Shown here: positions 8,168 to 16,634 of the stretch, piece after piece
Numbering within the stretch: the first letter of the stretch is position 1
Layout: every line of letters begins with the position of its first letter
Assembly (NCBI GenBank): GCA_036496585.1
Contig: DASXLB010000021.1
Location: 1 to 64,000 of the forward strand
Length of the DNA stretch: 64,000 bases
Source of the DNA: Vicinamibacterales bacterium
GTDB taxonomy: Bacteria > Acidobacteriota > Vicinamibacteria > Vicinamibacterales > 2-12-FULL-66-21
Direction of reading: 5' to 3'
Made by a program: the position numbers and the translations under genes
The notes under the pieces: model-generated
Seen by the model: only the letters and a program-made list of their open reading frames with translations
Database searches by the model: none
What the model was told of the DNA's origin: nothing

Positions 8168-8947
8168 CTACTCTCGCTTGATCGCGATACCGCCGTTCAC
8201 GCTCTCGAGCGACAGCGTGCGTCCACCACCGCCGATCGTCCCGTCCAGCCGCCGTCGATCCACCTTGGAAGTGGTGATCGGAAAATCGGTCTCGATGCCG
8301 CCGTTCACCGTCGAGGCGTGCAACTCCGTGCTGAGCGACGCCGGCAGCGTCAGCGTGATGCCGCCGTTGACCGTCGCCATCGCCAGGCGATCGCTCCAGT
8401 CGGCGCGTCCCATCTCGCCGGTGATCGATCCGTTGACGGTCTGGGCGCGCCCGACGCCGGTCGTCGAGAAAACGATCGAGCCGTTCACGCTCGTCAGGTC
8501 GACGTCGCCGTTGAGCCGCGTCGCCTCGATGGCGCCGTTGACCGTCCGGCCGGTGAGCGCAACACCCGCGGGCACGTGCACCACGAAGTGCACGGTGACG
8601 TCGTTGTTCTGGACGTTCATCCGCCCCTCGCTGCCGGGCCGGCACTCGTTGGGCTGCCGGCCAGCAGGGGTCGGGTAGACGGCGCAAATCGTCACGCCGC
8701 CTGCGTGCGGGACGACGTCGATGCGCACGCCGGCTGGATCGTCGTGCCGCGCGCGTTTCACGGCGGTGACCTCGACGTCGTTGCCGCCAGAGGGCTCGGC
8801 GCTGACATCACCGTTGACCCCTTTGATCTCAATGGTCTGTCCCTGCGCCACCGCGCCATGCCAATTGAAGTCCTGGGCCGAGACGGCCAGTGGCAGCGCG
8901 ATCAGTGTCAGAGCGGCCGTGGAGGCGAGACGAACAATTCGCTGCAT
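8168..8947 (-). CDS. Secreted DUF4097-type beta-helix (adhesin-like) protein
   Basis: The 259-residue product has a signal peptide (MQRIVRLASTAALTLIALPLAVSAQ) and then a regular ladder of TVNGxI or SVNGxI turns (TVNGAIEAT, SVNGSIVFS, TVNGSITGE, TVNGGITLT, TVNGGIETD, SVNGGIAIK) about 20 residues apart. This is characteristic of DUF4097 beta-strand repeat proteins, which form a right-handed beta-solenoid. Such proteins are exported and common in Acidobacteriota and Bacteroidota, but their function is unknown. A 21-nt gap separates it from the radical SAM gene. Confidence 0.82.
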   Translation of the reverse strand: MQRIVRLASTAALTLIALPLAVSAQDFNWHGAVAQGQTIEIKGVNGDVSAEPSGGNDVEVTAVKRARHDDPAGVRIDVVPHAGGVTICAVYPTPAGRQPNECRPGSEGRMNVQNNDVTVHFVVHVPAGVALTGRTVNGAIEATRLNGDVDLTSVNGSIVFSTTGVGRAQTVNGSITGEMGRADWSDRLAMATVNGGITLTLPASLSTELHASTVNGGIETDFPITTSKVDRRRLDGTIGGGGRTLSLESVNGGIAIKRE

Positions 8948-8982
8948 GCGGCCTTAGACGGCGGCCGGGCCGACCGGGTTGC

Positions 8983-9612
8983 CTATGGCAGGAAACGGTC
9001 GATCGTCTCAGAGATGAACGGCATCGAACCGCCGAGCTGATGGTCGTCGTCGAGCATGTGCAGCTCCACGTTCGGCCGCGCCGCGGCCCACCGCTCGACC
9101 ATCGCTGGATTGACGGCAGTGTCGCGGCGGCCCTGGAACGCGAGAATTGGCATGCGCACCTCGGCGTGCATTGCGTCATAGCGTCGGGCGTCTTCGTAGA
9201 GCCCGTAGTGAATCGGCAGCATGCGGCCGTAGCCGTAGTGAAACACAGCGATCGCCCCGTCGCGCTGCCATTGCACCAGATCGGCGCCTTGCGGTCCGCT
9301 CACGCCCTCCTCCGAGAAATCGAGCGCCGGCGCCAGCAGGACGAGGCGTTCGACCCGCTCCGGCCACGCCGCCGCCGCCTGCACCGCGACAAAGCCCCCG
9401 AGACTCGAGCCGACGATGGTCACCGGTCCGGCTGCCTGTTCGACGATCGCGCGCGTCTGGTCGAGCATCCGCGTGACCGTCAGGGTGGAGAAGTCTGGCA
9501 GGTTGAGATCCGGAATGGCGACGTCGAACCCGCGCGCGCGCAACCGCGCCCCGAGATAGGTCGCCTTGCCGGAGTGACTCGAAGAAGCGAAGCCGTGCAG
9601 ATAGACGATCAA
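8983..9612 (-). CDS. Alpha/beta-fold hydrolase (YqiA/esterase-like)
   Basis: From the TTG at 9612 the protein is 209 residues and begins at the first core strand, LIVYLHGFASS, as in YqiA-like small esterases. The nucleophile elbow is GSSLGG (S70), an acidic residue is in FQGRRDTAVNP, and the catalytic His is in DDDHQLGG. The TTG overlaps the stop of the SET gene (TTGA), matching the coupling seen elsewhere. Other in-frame starts at 9627 (TTG) and 9639 (GTG) would add a few residues. It is probably an intracellular esterase; the substrate is unknown. Confidence 0.82.
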   Translation of the reverse strand: MIVYLHGFASSSHSGKATYLGARLRARGFDVAIPDLNLPDFSTLTVTRMLDQTRAIVEQAAGPVTIVGSSLGGFVAVQAAAAWPERVERLVLLAPALDFSEEGVSGPQGADLVQWQRDGAIAVFHYGYGRMLPIHYGLYEDARRYDAMHAEVRMPILAFQGRRDTAVNPAMVERWAAARPNVELHMLDDDHQLGGSMPFISETIDRFLP

Positions 9613-10001
9613 AAGCGCGTCTGACAACCCGGGCGGCACCGGCACTGAATATTGCCGTCGCCGTCGGTCGAATAATCGTAGCTCAGTTCCTCGCCTCTTC
9701 GGATGTTGCGGGCCGCGCGGATCCAGATCGTGTCGCCGACCACCTGCGTATAGCAGTTGGGGCGGCACGCATGGTTGATGTAGCGGGCGATGTTGCCCCC
9801 GACCGCCGCGTCACGTACGTACAGCCGGTTCAGCTTGAAGCACCAGATGTGCCCCTGTTTGAGGTAGCGTCCCTCGCGCTTCAGGCTTTCGCGATTGTCG
9901 ATCTTCTCGCCGGCGTAGTCGACGATGCGCGTGTTCTTGGAAATCGACCTGGTGGCGAAGACCCCCCAGCCGGAGATCGTGGAGCGCCGTTTTTCAATCA
10001 C
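9609..10001 (-). CDS. SET domain protein (lysine methyltransferase-like)
   Basis: With the GTG at 10001 the protein is 130 residues and starts VIEKRRSTISGWGVFATRSI, the usual beginning of compact bacterial SET proteins. It keeps the pseudoknot motif YINHACRPNC (residues 74-83), ELSYDY (105-110), and a post-SET zinc cluster with C120, C122 and C126 (QCRCRPGCQ). The family transfers methyl groups from SAM to protein lysines; bacterial targets are mostly unknown. Longer upstream frames only translate an 8-bp tandem repeat and are not real coding sequence. No Shine-Dalgarno is visible because the repeat begins immediately upstream of the GTG. Confidence 0.82.
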   Translation of the reverse strand: MIEKRRSTISGWGVFATRSISKNTRIVDYAGEKIDNRESLKREGRYLKQGHIWCFKLNRLYVRDAAVGGNIARYINHACRPNCYTQVVGDTIWIRAARNIRRGEELSYDYSTDGDGNIQCRCRPGCQTRF

Positions 10002-10004
10002 AAA

Positions 10005-10129
10005 GAATGTGGAAATGTGGAGATGTGAAAATGTGGAGATGTGGGAATGTGGGAATGTGGGAATGTGGAACGAGCGTACCAGATCCCTGACATCTCCACA
10101 TTTCCACATTTCCACATCTCCACATTTCC
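10005..10129. repeat. 8-bp tandem repeats arranged as a large imperfect inverted repeat
   Basis: Positions 10005-10068 hold eight consecutive 8-bp units with consensus RRATGTGG. After a 22-nt spacer (10069-10090), positions 10091-10129 hold about five units in the opposite orientation (CCACATTT/CCACATCT). The two arms can pair into a long hairpin. The element fills the whole gap between the end of algD and the start of the SET gene. Confidence 0.85.
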
Positions 10130-10132
10130 AAT

Positions 10133-11449
10133 TCACCAGCAGATTCCCCGATAGTCGGCGGCGATGGCTTCGCGCGGCGTGCGGACGCGTACCAGGTCGA
10201 GCACGATGTGATCGGGACGTGTGCGGGCCAGAGCGTCGGCGAATTCCGGGGCCTGGTTGCCGACGACGATCACCTCGGAGACGTCGAGCAGTTCGTCGAG
10301 GCTTTCAGTCAGCAGCGACGACAGGTGCGGGATCTGGGTGTTGATGTAGTCCTTGTTGGCTCCGACCAGACGGGCGATCGACACGTTGCGGTCGTAGATG
10401 CAAAGCGAGTAGCCCTTGCCGAGCAGCGCCTCGGCGAGGATGACGATCGGACTCTCGCGCAGGTCGTCGGTGCCGGCCTTGAACGAGAAGCCGAGCAGGC
10501 CGATGCGCTTGCGGCCGGTGTCGACGACCTGATCGATTGCGTGCTGGATCTGCAGCTGGTTGCTCGCCAGGATCGACTGGATGACCGGCATCTCGAGGTC
10601 GACTTCCTTGGCGCGGTACTGCAGCGCGCGGACGTCCTTCGGCAGGCAGGAACCCCCGAACGCGAATCCGGGCTTCATGTAGTAGGACGACAGATTCAAT
10701 TTGTCGTCCTTGCAGAAGATCGTCATCACTTCATGGCTGTCGATGCCGACGCGCTTGCAGACGTTGCCGATCTCGTTGGCGAACGTCACCTTGAGCGCGT
10801 GCCAGGTATTGCTCGCGTACTTCATCATCTCGGCTGTGCGGATGGTCGTCGTCTCGATCGGCGACTCGACCTTCGCGTAGAGCGCCTTGGTCGGGTTCGC
10901 GTCCGACTGGTAGTTGTGTCCGATCAGCGTCAGCGGCGGATGGCGGAAATCGTGGATCGCGGTGCCTTCGCGGAGGAACTCGGGATTGACCGAGACGCCG
11001 AAGCCGGTGCCGTACTTCTTGCCCGACGTTCGCTCGAGCGCCGGGATCACCACCTCGTGCGTCGTTCCCGGCAGAACCGTGCTGCGGACGACCACGACGT
11101 GATAACGGTCCTTGTCGGCGAGCGCGCTGCCGATCTGCTCGGCCACCCGTTCGAGATAGGTCAGGTCGAGGCTGCCGTTCCGGCGGCTCGGAGTGCCGAC
11201 ACAGATGAGCGAGAGGTCGGTCTCCCGGATCGCATCGGCCGTGTCGGTAGTCGCGCGCAGCCGTCCGTTCGCCGCATTCTGCTGAATCAGCTCGTCGAGC
11301 CCTTTCTCGACGATCGGGCTGCGGCCCTCGTTGATCGCCGCGACCTTGGCGGCGGCGACGTCGACGCCGACCACCGAATGGCCGTCTTCGGCGAAGCACG
11401 CGGCCGAGACGCTGCCGACGTATCCGAGTCCAAACACTGACACGTTCAC
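10133..11449 (-). CDS. algD: GDP-mannose 6-dehydrogenase (AlgD-type nucleotide-sugar dehydrogenase)
   Basis: The 438-residue protein opens with an NAD Rossmann motif (SVFGLGYVGSVSAACFAEDG). It has TVLPGTTHEVVIPALE, NPEFLREGTAIHDF, the lysine in SNTWHALKVTFANEIGNV, the catalytic cysteine in PGFAFGGSCLPKDVRAL, and the C-terminal tail YRGICW. The sequence, including the terminal GICW, follows Pseudomonas AlgD as I recall it more closely than UDP-glucose dehydrogenases, so GDP-mannose to GDP-mannuronate is the likely reaction. The GTG at 11449 is preferred over 11461 because GGAGG lies 7 nt upstream. Upstream on the same strand is a GT4 gene separated by a hairpin-rich 62-nt gap. Confidence 0.88.
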   Translation of the reverse strand: MNVSVFGLGYVGSVSAACFAEDGHSVVGVDVAAAKVAAINEGRSPIVEKGLDELIQQNAANGRLRATTDTADAIRETDLSLICVGTPSRRNGSLDLTYLERVAEQIGSALADKDRYHVVVVRSTVLPGTTHEVVIPALERTSGKKYGTGFGVSVNPEFLREGTAIHDFRHPPLTLIGHNYQSDANPTKALYAKVESPIETTTIRTAEMMKYASNTWHALKVTFANEIGNVCKRVGIDSHEVMTIFCKDDKLNLSSYYMKPGFAFGGSCLPKDVRALQYRAKEVDLEMPVIQSILASNQLQIQHAIDQVVDTGRKRIGLLGFSFKAGTDDLRESPIVILAEALLGKGYSLCIYDRNVSIARLVGANKDYINTQIPHLSSLLTESLDELLDVSEVIVVGNQAPEFADALARTRPDHIVLDLVRVRTPREAIAADYRGICW

Positions 11450-11461
11450 GGTACCCTCCAC

Positions 11462-11509
11462 GCCGGGTCGAAAGACCCGGCCACCAATGCAGGCGGAACC
11501 TAGGCTCCG
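11462..11509. repeat. Two adjacent hairpins between GT4 gene and algD
   Basis: Positions 11462-11481 form a perfect 8-bp stem, GCCGGGTC / GACCCGGC, over a GAAA tetraloop. Positions 11492-11509 form a second, palindrome-centred hairpin (GCGGAACCTAGGCTCCGC, one mismatched pair). They lie just upstream of the algD ribosome site and just after the GT4 stop. They could terminate, attenuate or stabilise the mRNA, or be a dispersed element. Confidence 0.6.
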
Positions 11510-11511
11510 CT

Positions 11512-12750
11512 TTACGCGATGGCTCGCTCGGCCACCGGATGCTTGTGTGCGGTCTCGAACAGAGCCCGCTCGAAATCGTGCGCCACCGCCGACCAGTCAT
11601 AGCGCTCGACGACCAGGCGGCGGCCGGCGGCTTCCACGCCGCGCCGGATCTCGGCGTCCCGCATCAGCCGGACGACCGCTTGCGCGAAGCGTGCGGGTTC
11701 GTCGGCGATCTCGATGTCGCGTCCGCCGGTCACCGGCAGCCCCTCGGCGCCCACGGTCGTCGACACGACGGCCCTGGCCATCGCCATGGCCTCGAAGATC
11801 TTCAGCCGCGTGCCGCCGCCGATCCGGAGCGGCACGACGTACACCGCCGCCCGCGCGACATGGGGACGCACGTCCTCGACTCGCCCGGTGACCTCGACGC
11901 CGGGCAATTCCGCCAGCCGCTGCACCGCGGGGGTCGGCGCGCGGCCGACGATGCTCAGCGTGGCGGCAGGCTCGGCCTGGCGGATGCGCGGAAGGATCTC
12001 GCGACAGAAATAAGTCATCCCGTCTTCGTTGGGCAGCCAGTCCATCGAACCGGTGAACACCATGTGCGCTGGCAGGGCCGGGTCGGTCGGCGGGGTGAAG
12101 TAGCTGGTGTCGACGCCGGTCTGCACGACATGCGCCGGCGCGCCGAGCGCGCCCGGATAGAGCCGCTCGAACGTGCGGCCGTCGGCCTCCGACACCGCGA
12201 GGACGAGGTCGAAGCGCGACAGCGCATCGCGTTCGAACCGCTCCATACGCCGCCACTGCCGGGTGAGCGCCGCCTTCGCCACCGGGTTGCGCGCGTTCTC
12301 GACGTGACGGCGCCAGATCTCCGCCTCGACGTTGTGCGTGAACAGGATTGACGGACACGGCAGCCGCTGCGGCAGGTTGACGACCGGCACCAGGAAATCG
12401 CAGACGACGGCGTCGTAGCGCTCCGTCGCGAGCAGCCGGTCGAGCCGATCGCGATACGCGCCGGATCGATACTTCGCGACCGCATACGGCGCGGGATTCA
12501 CGAGATAGCGTGCTGCGTCGGCGTAGAAGCGCCAGGTGCCCTTGGCCGCATCGCTGCGCGGTACGGTCTCGAGCCGGCTGCAGACCTCGCGCATGCCCTC
12601 GCGGTCGGCCTCCGTCTGGGACTCGTCCGCAAACGAGAGGTAGTGGATGTCGTGGCGGGCGGCCAGATGACGCATGACGTGCCACGTCCGCAGCTTTCCC
12701 CCCTTGTCGAGCGGGAGCAGCAGGCCGGCATTCAACCAGAGCAGCTTCAT
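11512..12750 (-). CDS. Glycosyltransferase family 4 (TIGR03087-like, exosortase-system type)
   Basis: The 412-residue enzyme starts MKLLWLNAGLLLPLDKGGKL, close to the opening of glycosyltransferases associated with PEP-CTERM/exosortase polysaccharide loci (TIGR03087). The C-terminal GT-B half carries MVFTGSMDWLPNEDG, an RVEDVRPHVARA helix and GGGTRLKIFEAMAMARAVVS, the donor-binding region of retaining GT4 enzymes. The same frame runs far upstream inside asnB, but the ATG at 12750 overlaps the asnB stop by 4 nt and gives the correct N-terminus. It is cytoplasmic or membrane-peripheral and probably adds a sugar to the repeat unit. Confidence 0.86.
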   Translation of the reverse strand: MKLLWLNAGLLLPLDKGGKLRTWHVMRHLAARHDIHYLSFADESQTEADREGMREVCSRLETVPRSDAAKGTWRFYADAARYLVNPAPYAVAKYRSGAYRDRLDRLLATERYDAVVCDFLVPVVNLPQRLPCPSILFTHNVEAEIWRRHVENARNPVAKAALTRQWRRMERFERDALSRFDLVLAVSEADGRTFERLYPGALGAPAHVVQTGVDTSYFTPPTDPALPAHMVFTGSMDWLPNEDGMTYFCREILPRIRQAEPAATLSIVGRAPTPAVQRLAELPGVEVTGRVEDVRPHVARAAVYVVPLRIGGGTRLKIFEAMAMARAVVSTTVGAEGLPVTGGRDIEIADEPARFAQAVVRLMRDAEIRRGVEAAGRRLVVERYDWSAVAHDFERALFETAHKHPVAERAIA

Positions 12751-14723
12751 GCGGTCGCCCTCAGATCGGCGGCGGCGTCCTCCGGCACGACCGACGGAAC
12801 CGGCAGCGTCTGCACGCCGTCGCCGTCGACGAATGTCCGATACCAGAGTTCGAGATTCATCAGGGCCCACAGCGCGTCGCCGCCGTCGAGGGTGCCGTCG
12901 GCATGGCCGTCGATGAGCGCCGCAACCGCAGCGGGGTCGGTGAGTCCGCGCTGCCGCGCACGCGTGTCGAGCAGAACGTCGCGCGCCAGCCCGGCACCTC
13001 GGCCGCGCAGCCAGATCCCGAATGGCACCGGGAACCCCATCTTGCGGCGCGTCAGGATTGCGGCGGGCAGCAGCGGCTTCACCGCTTCGCGCAGAATCCA
13101 TTTCGTCGTCAGGCCGCGCAGCTTCAGCCGCGCCGGCAGTTGCGCCGCGAACTCGACGAGGTGGTGATCGAGAAACGGGACGCGGCTCTCGATCGACGCC
13201 GCCATGCTCATCTGGTCCTGCTTCATCAGCAACTCGACGAGGTAGGTCTTGAGGTCGGCGTAGAGCAGACGATCCAGCGTGCTGCTGTGGCCGTTGGGGC
13301 GATCGAAATAGGCGCGCGACGCCGTGTAGACACTGGCGGTCGCGAGCGGCGCCAGCCGAGGCGCGAGCAGCGCCGCCTGGCGGCGCAGGCCGATCGACGC
13401 GAAGTTGTCGAAGAACATCGCTTCTGGCGTCCGCGGCATCGCCAGGAACGATCGGGCCGCGTAGCGCCCGGCCCGTCCTCCGAGGCGCGGGACGACGCGC
13501 TGCGCGACGAAATCCCTCAGCACTGCCGGCGCGAGCTGCCAGATCGCGCCGGCCCGCCAGTTGGCGAGCGCGCGCGGATACTTGCCATAGCCGGCGAGCA
13601 GCTCGTCGCTGCCCTCGCCGGTCAACACGACCTTGACGTGCTCGCTCGCAAGCTTCGAGACGAAGTAGAGGGGGACGCTCGACGGGTGCGCGATCGGCTC
13701 GTCCTCGTGCCACACCAGCCGCGGCAGCGCCCCGAAGAAATCGCGCTCGTCGATGACGATTTCGTGTGACGTGGCCTTGATCGCCGTCGCCACCGTGCGC
13801 GCGAAATGCAGTTCGCTGTAGGCGTGCTGTTTGAACGCGACGGAGAACGTCTCGAGCGGCCGATCGATCATCCCGGCCATCAGCGCCGCGATCGCGCTCG
13901 AGTCGATGCCTCCCGACAGGAACATGCCGAGCGGCACGTCCGCCATCAGGCGGGTCCGTACCGCCTCCTCGAGCCGGCGCCGGAATTCGGCGACGGCCGC
14001 GCCATCCGACAGCGCGGCGATCTCCGCCGTTCGCCGGCCGGTCGGCACGTCCCACCACTGCCGGGTCGTGGCGTGGCCGTTCTCGAGCACCAGCAGGTGA
14101 CCGGGCAGGAGACGGTTCACGCCTCGGAACAGCGTCTCGGTGCCCGACACGTAGCGGCTTCCGAGCAGTTCTGGCACCGCCTGCTCGTTCGCCTCGGCGC
14201 GGACGAGACCGCTCGCGAGCAGCGCCTTGATCTCGGATCCAAACAGCAGCCGCCCCTGCCGCATCGCCCAGTAGAGCGGCTTGATGCCGAGGCGATCGCG
14301 CACGAGCAGTAGACGCCTTCGTGGCGCATCCCACAGCGCCAACGCGAACATGCCGCGGAACCGCTCGACGCAGCCGTCGCCCCACTGCTCGTAGGCATGG
14401 ACGATCGTCTCGGTGTCGCTTCGCGTCCGGTAGACGTGGCCGCGCGCTTCGAGCTCGGATCGTATCTCGGCGTGGTTGTAGATCTCGCCGTTGAAGACCA
14501 CCCAGATCGAGCCGTCCTCGTTGGCGAGCGGCTGATGGCCGGCGGCGAGGTCGACGATGCTCAGGCGGCGGTGGGCGAGTCCGGCCACGCCGTCGCAATA
14601 CGTCCCGGCATCGTCAGGGCCGCGATGGGTGATGATGTCGCGCATCGCACCGAGACGGGCTTGCTCGTCGGCCGTGAGCCGATCCCGACTGTCGGAGGCG
14701 ACGATGCCGGCGATCCCGCACAT
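12747..14723 (-). CDS. asnB: Asparagine synthase-like amidotransferase 1
   Basis: The 658-residue protein begins MCGIAGIV, with the class II glutaminase nucleophile Cys2, then VVFNGEIYNHAEIR and the synthetase PP-loop SGGIDSSAIAAL. KQDQMSMAASIESRVPFLDH near residues 500-520 is standard for AsnB. In polysaccharide loci such enzymes usually amidate sugar carboxylates or act on unknown acids instead of making asparagine. It is one of three paralogs within 7 kb. Its start follows the asnB2 stop directly (TAGATG) and its end overlaps the GT4 start. Confidence 0.9.
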   Translation of the reverse strand: MCGIAGIVASDSRDRLTADEQARLGAMRDIITHRGPDDAGTYCDGVAGLAHRRLSIVDLAAGHQPLANEDGSIWVVFNGEIYNHAEIRSELEARGHVYRTRSDTETIVHAYEQWGDGCVERFRGMFALALWDAPRRRLLLVRDRLGIKPLYWAMRQGRLLFGSEIKALLASGLVRAEANEQAVPELLGSRYVSGTETLFRGVNRLLPGHLLVLENGHATTRQWWDVPTGRRTAEIAALSDGAAVAEFRRRLEEAVRTRLMADVPLGMFLSGGIDSSAIAALMAGMIDRPLETFSVAFKQHAYSELHFARTVATAIKATSHEIVIDERDFFGALPRLVWHEDEPIAHPSSVPLYFVSKLASEHVKVVLTGEGSDELLAGYGKYPRALANWRAGAIWQLAPAVLRDFVAQRVVPRLGGRAGRYAARSFLAMPRTPEAMFFDNFASIGLRRQAALLAPRLAPLATASVYTASRAYFDRPNGHSSTLDRLLYADLKTYLVELLMKQDQMSMAASIESRVPFLDHHLVEFAAQLPARLKLRGLTTKWILREAVKPLLPAAILTRRKMGFPVPFGIWLRGRGAGLARDVLLDTRARQRGLTDPAAVAALIDGHADGTLDGGDALWALMNLELWYRTFVDGDGVQTLPVPSVVPEDAAADLRATA

Positions 14724-16634
14724 CTAGATGGCCTCCGCGTAGGGGGCGCGCGCCGCCGGCGCCTGATCGATGAACTGCCGGAACCAGAGCTCGAGCATGA
14801 TGAGCTGCCACAGTCGGTGACGGTGATCGGCATGGCCGCTGCGGTGTTCGCGCCAGAGGCGTGTCACCTCGCGGTCGTCGAAGACGCCGCGGCCGCGCAG
14901 CCGGCCGTCGGTCAGCAGCGCCTCGGTCATCGGGGCGAGCGGGCCGCGCAGCCATTCGCCGATCGGCGCCTCGAACCCCTGTTTGCCGCGCGCGAGGATC
15001 TCGGGCGGCAGACGCCGCTCGAGCACTTTGCGCAGCAGATACTTGCCGCGTCCATGGCGGATCTTGAGCGACGAGGGGACCGTGGCGGCGAATTCGAGCA
15101 GCCGGTGATCGAGGAGCGGATCGCGCGCTTCGAGCGAGACCGCCATGCTCATGCGATCGACCTTGGTCAGGATGTCGTCGACCATGTAGGTGTGGACGTC
15201 GACGTAGAGCCCGCGATCGATCGGGTCGAGCGAGCCGCAGCGGTCATAGATGTCGCGGAAGGCCGCGAACGGGTCGGCGCCGCGCACCGCGGCGGCGAAG
15301 TCGCCGGAATAGAGCCGGCGCTTGGCGTCGGGTTCGAACATCCCGTAGGCGTGCTTGAGCGCGTAGGCCTGCCCGGGTGCCGCGCCGAGGTGGCGGAGCG
15401 CGCGGGCCCCCTTGATCGAGAGCGGCAGCGCCCGCCCGAGCGCGGCAGCCGCCGCGCCGGCCGAACCGAACGCGGTACGAGCGCGCTGCTCCCAGTGCTC
15501 GACGCGGTGGCGCTTGTAGCCGGCCCACAGTTCGTCGCCGCCATCGCCCGACAAGGCGACCGTCACCAGTTCACGGGCCGCCTTCGATACGTAGTAGGTC
15601 GGCACCGCCGACGAGTCGGCGAAGGGCTCGTCGAAGTGCCACGCCAGCTTCGGCAGCAGAGAGACGATGTCGGGGGTGACAGTGCGCGGGTGGAACTCGC
15701 AGCCGAGGTGTTCGGCGACGCGCCGCGCGTGCGCGAGCTCGTCATAGCGGCCTTCGTCGAAGCCGACCGAAATCGTCACCGGCCGCCGTCCGCCGCTCTC
15801 GACCATATAGGCGGCGACCGCGCTGGAGTCGATCCCGCCCGACAGGAACGCGCCGAGCGGCACGTCGGCGATCTGGCGCAGCGCCACCGACTCCGCCAGC
15901 AGCGCGTCGAGCCGTTCGAGATACTCGTCCTCGCGAGCGGCATCGCCGTCGCCGGTGAAGGTGAGATCCCAGTAGCGGAAGGTTCGCACGGCGCCGTTCT
16001 CGGCCACCAGCACGTGTCCCGGTTCGAGCTTGTGGATGCCGCGGTAGATCGTCGCCGGCGCAGGGATGTAGAGCAGCGTCAGGAACGCGTCGATTGCGTC
16101 GGCGCGCCACTCCCGTGGCACTTCAGGGTCTTCGAGCAGCGACTTCAGCTCCGAGCCGAAGACAACGCCGCGGCCCGGCAGCTCTGCGTAGTACAGCGGC
16201 TTCACGCCGACGCGGTCGCGCGCCAGGACCAGCCGCCGCTTCGCAGCGTCCCATACGGCGTACGCGAACATGCCGCGAAACCGCTCGACCGACCGCTCGC
16301 CCCATTCTTCGTAGCCGTGGACGATGACTTCCGTGTCGGAGCCGGTCTTGAAGCGATGGCCGCGCGCGATCAGCTCCGCGCGCACCTCGGCGAAGTTGTA
16401 GATTTCGCCGTTGAAGACCGTCCACACCGTTCCCGTCTCGTTCGACAGCGGCTGGTCGCCGGTCGTGAGATCGATGATGCTCAGGCGACGGTGTCCCAGC
16501 CCGATGCCGGGGGCGACGTGATAGCCCGCGGCATCAGGCCCGCGGTGCGCGACGGCGTCGGTCATCGCCTCGAGCGTCAGGCGGTCGACCGGACGCATCG
16601 GGTCGTAGTTGAATCGTCCGGCTATGCCGCACAT
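14724..16634 (-). CDS. asnB: Asparagine synthase-like amidotransferase 2
   Basis: The 636-residue protein begins MCGIAGRFNYDP with Cys2, followed by TVFNGEIYNFAEVR and the PP-loop SGGIDSSAVAAYM. It also has a LSGDGGDELWAGYKRHR segment and LTKVDRMSMAVSLEARDPLLDH. This resembles the exosortase-associated amidotransferase group (TIGR03108-like), an assignment from memory. It lies immediately upstream of asnB1 with no gap and its start overlaps the preceding GT4 gene by 13 nt. Divergence from its two neighbours argues against a recent duplication, so the three copies probably have different acceptors. Confidence 0.9.
   Translation of the reverse strand: MCGIAGRFNYDPMRPVDRLTLEAMTDAVAHRGPDAAGYHVAPGIGLGHRRLSIIDLTTGDQPLSNETGTVWTVFNGEIYNFAEVRAELIARGHRFKTGSDTEVIVHGYEEWGERSVERFRGMFAYAVWDAAKRRLVLARDRVGVKPLYYAELPGRGVVFGSELKSLLEDPEVPREWRADAIDAFLTLLYIPAPATIYRGIHKLEPGHVLVAENGAVRTFRYWDLTFTGDGDAAREDEYLERLDALLAESVALRQIADVPLGAFLSGGIDSSAVAAYMVESGGRRPVTISVGFDEGRYDELAHARRVAEHLGCEFHPRTVTPDIVSLLPKLAWHFDEPFADSSAVPTYYVSKAARELVTVALSGDGGDELWAGYKRHRVEHWEQRARTAFGSAGAAAAALGRALPLSIKGARALRHLGAAPGQAYALKHAYGMFEPDAKRRLYSGDFAAAVRGADPFAAFRDIYDRCGSLDPIDRGLYVDVHTYMVDDILTKVDRMSMAVSLEARDPLLDHRLLEFAATVPSSLKIRHGRGKYLLRKVLERRLPPEILARGKQGFEAPIGEWLRGPLAPMTEALLTDGRLRGRGVFDDREVTRLWREHRSGHADHRHRLWQLIMLELWFRQFIDQAPAARAPYAEAI

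Noticed and set aside
10005-10129. Possible CRISPR array
   Set aside because: The units are contiguous 8-mers without unique spacers, and the second half is inverted; this is a tandem/inverted repeat.
11512-14598. A single open frame of about 1,028 codons on the minus strand spanning asnB1 and the GT4 gene
   Set aside because: Only the last 412 codons resemble a protein; the earlier part is an arginine-rich out-of-frame shadow of asnB1. The GT4 ATG at 12750 overlaps the asnB1 stop.
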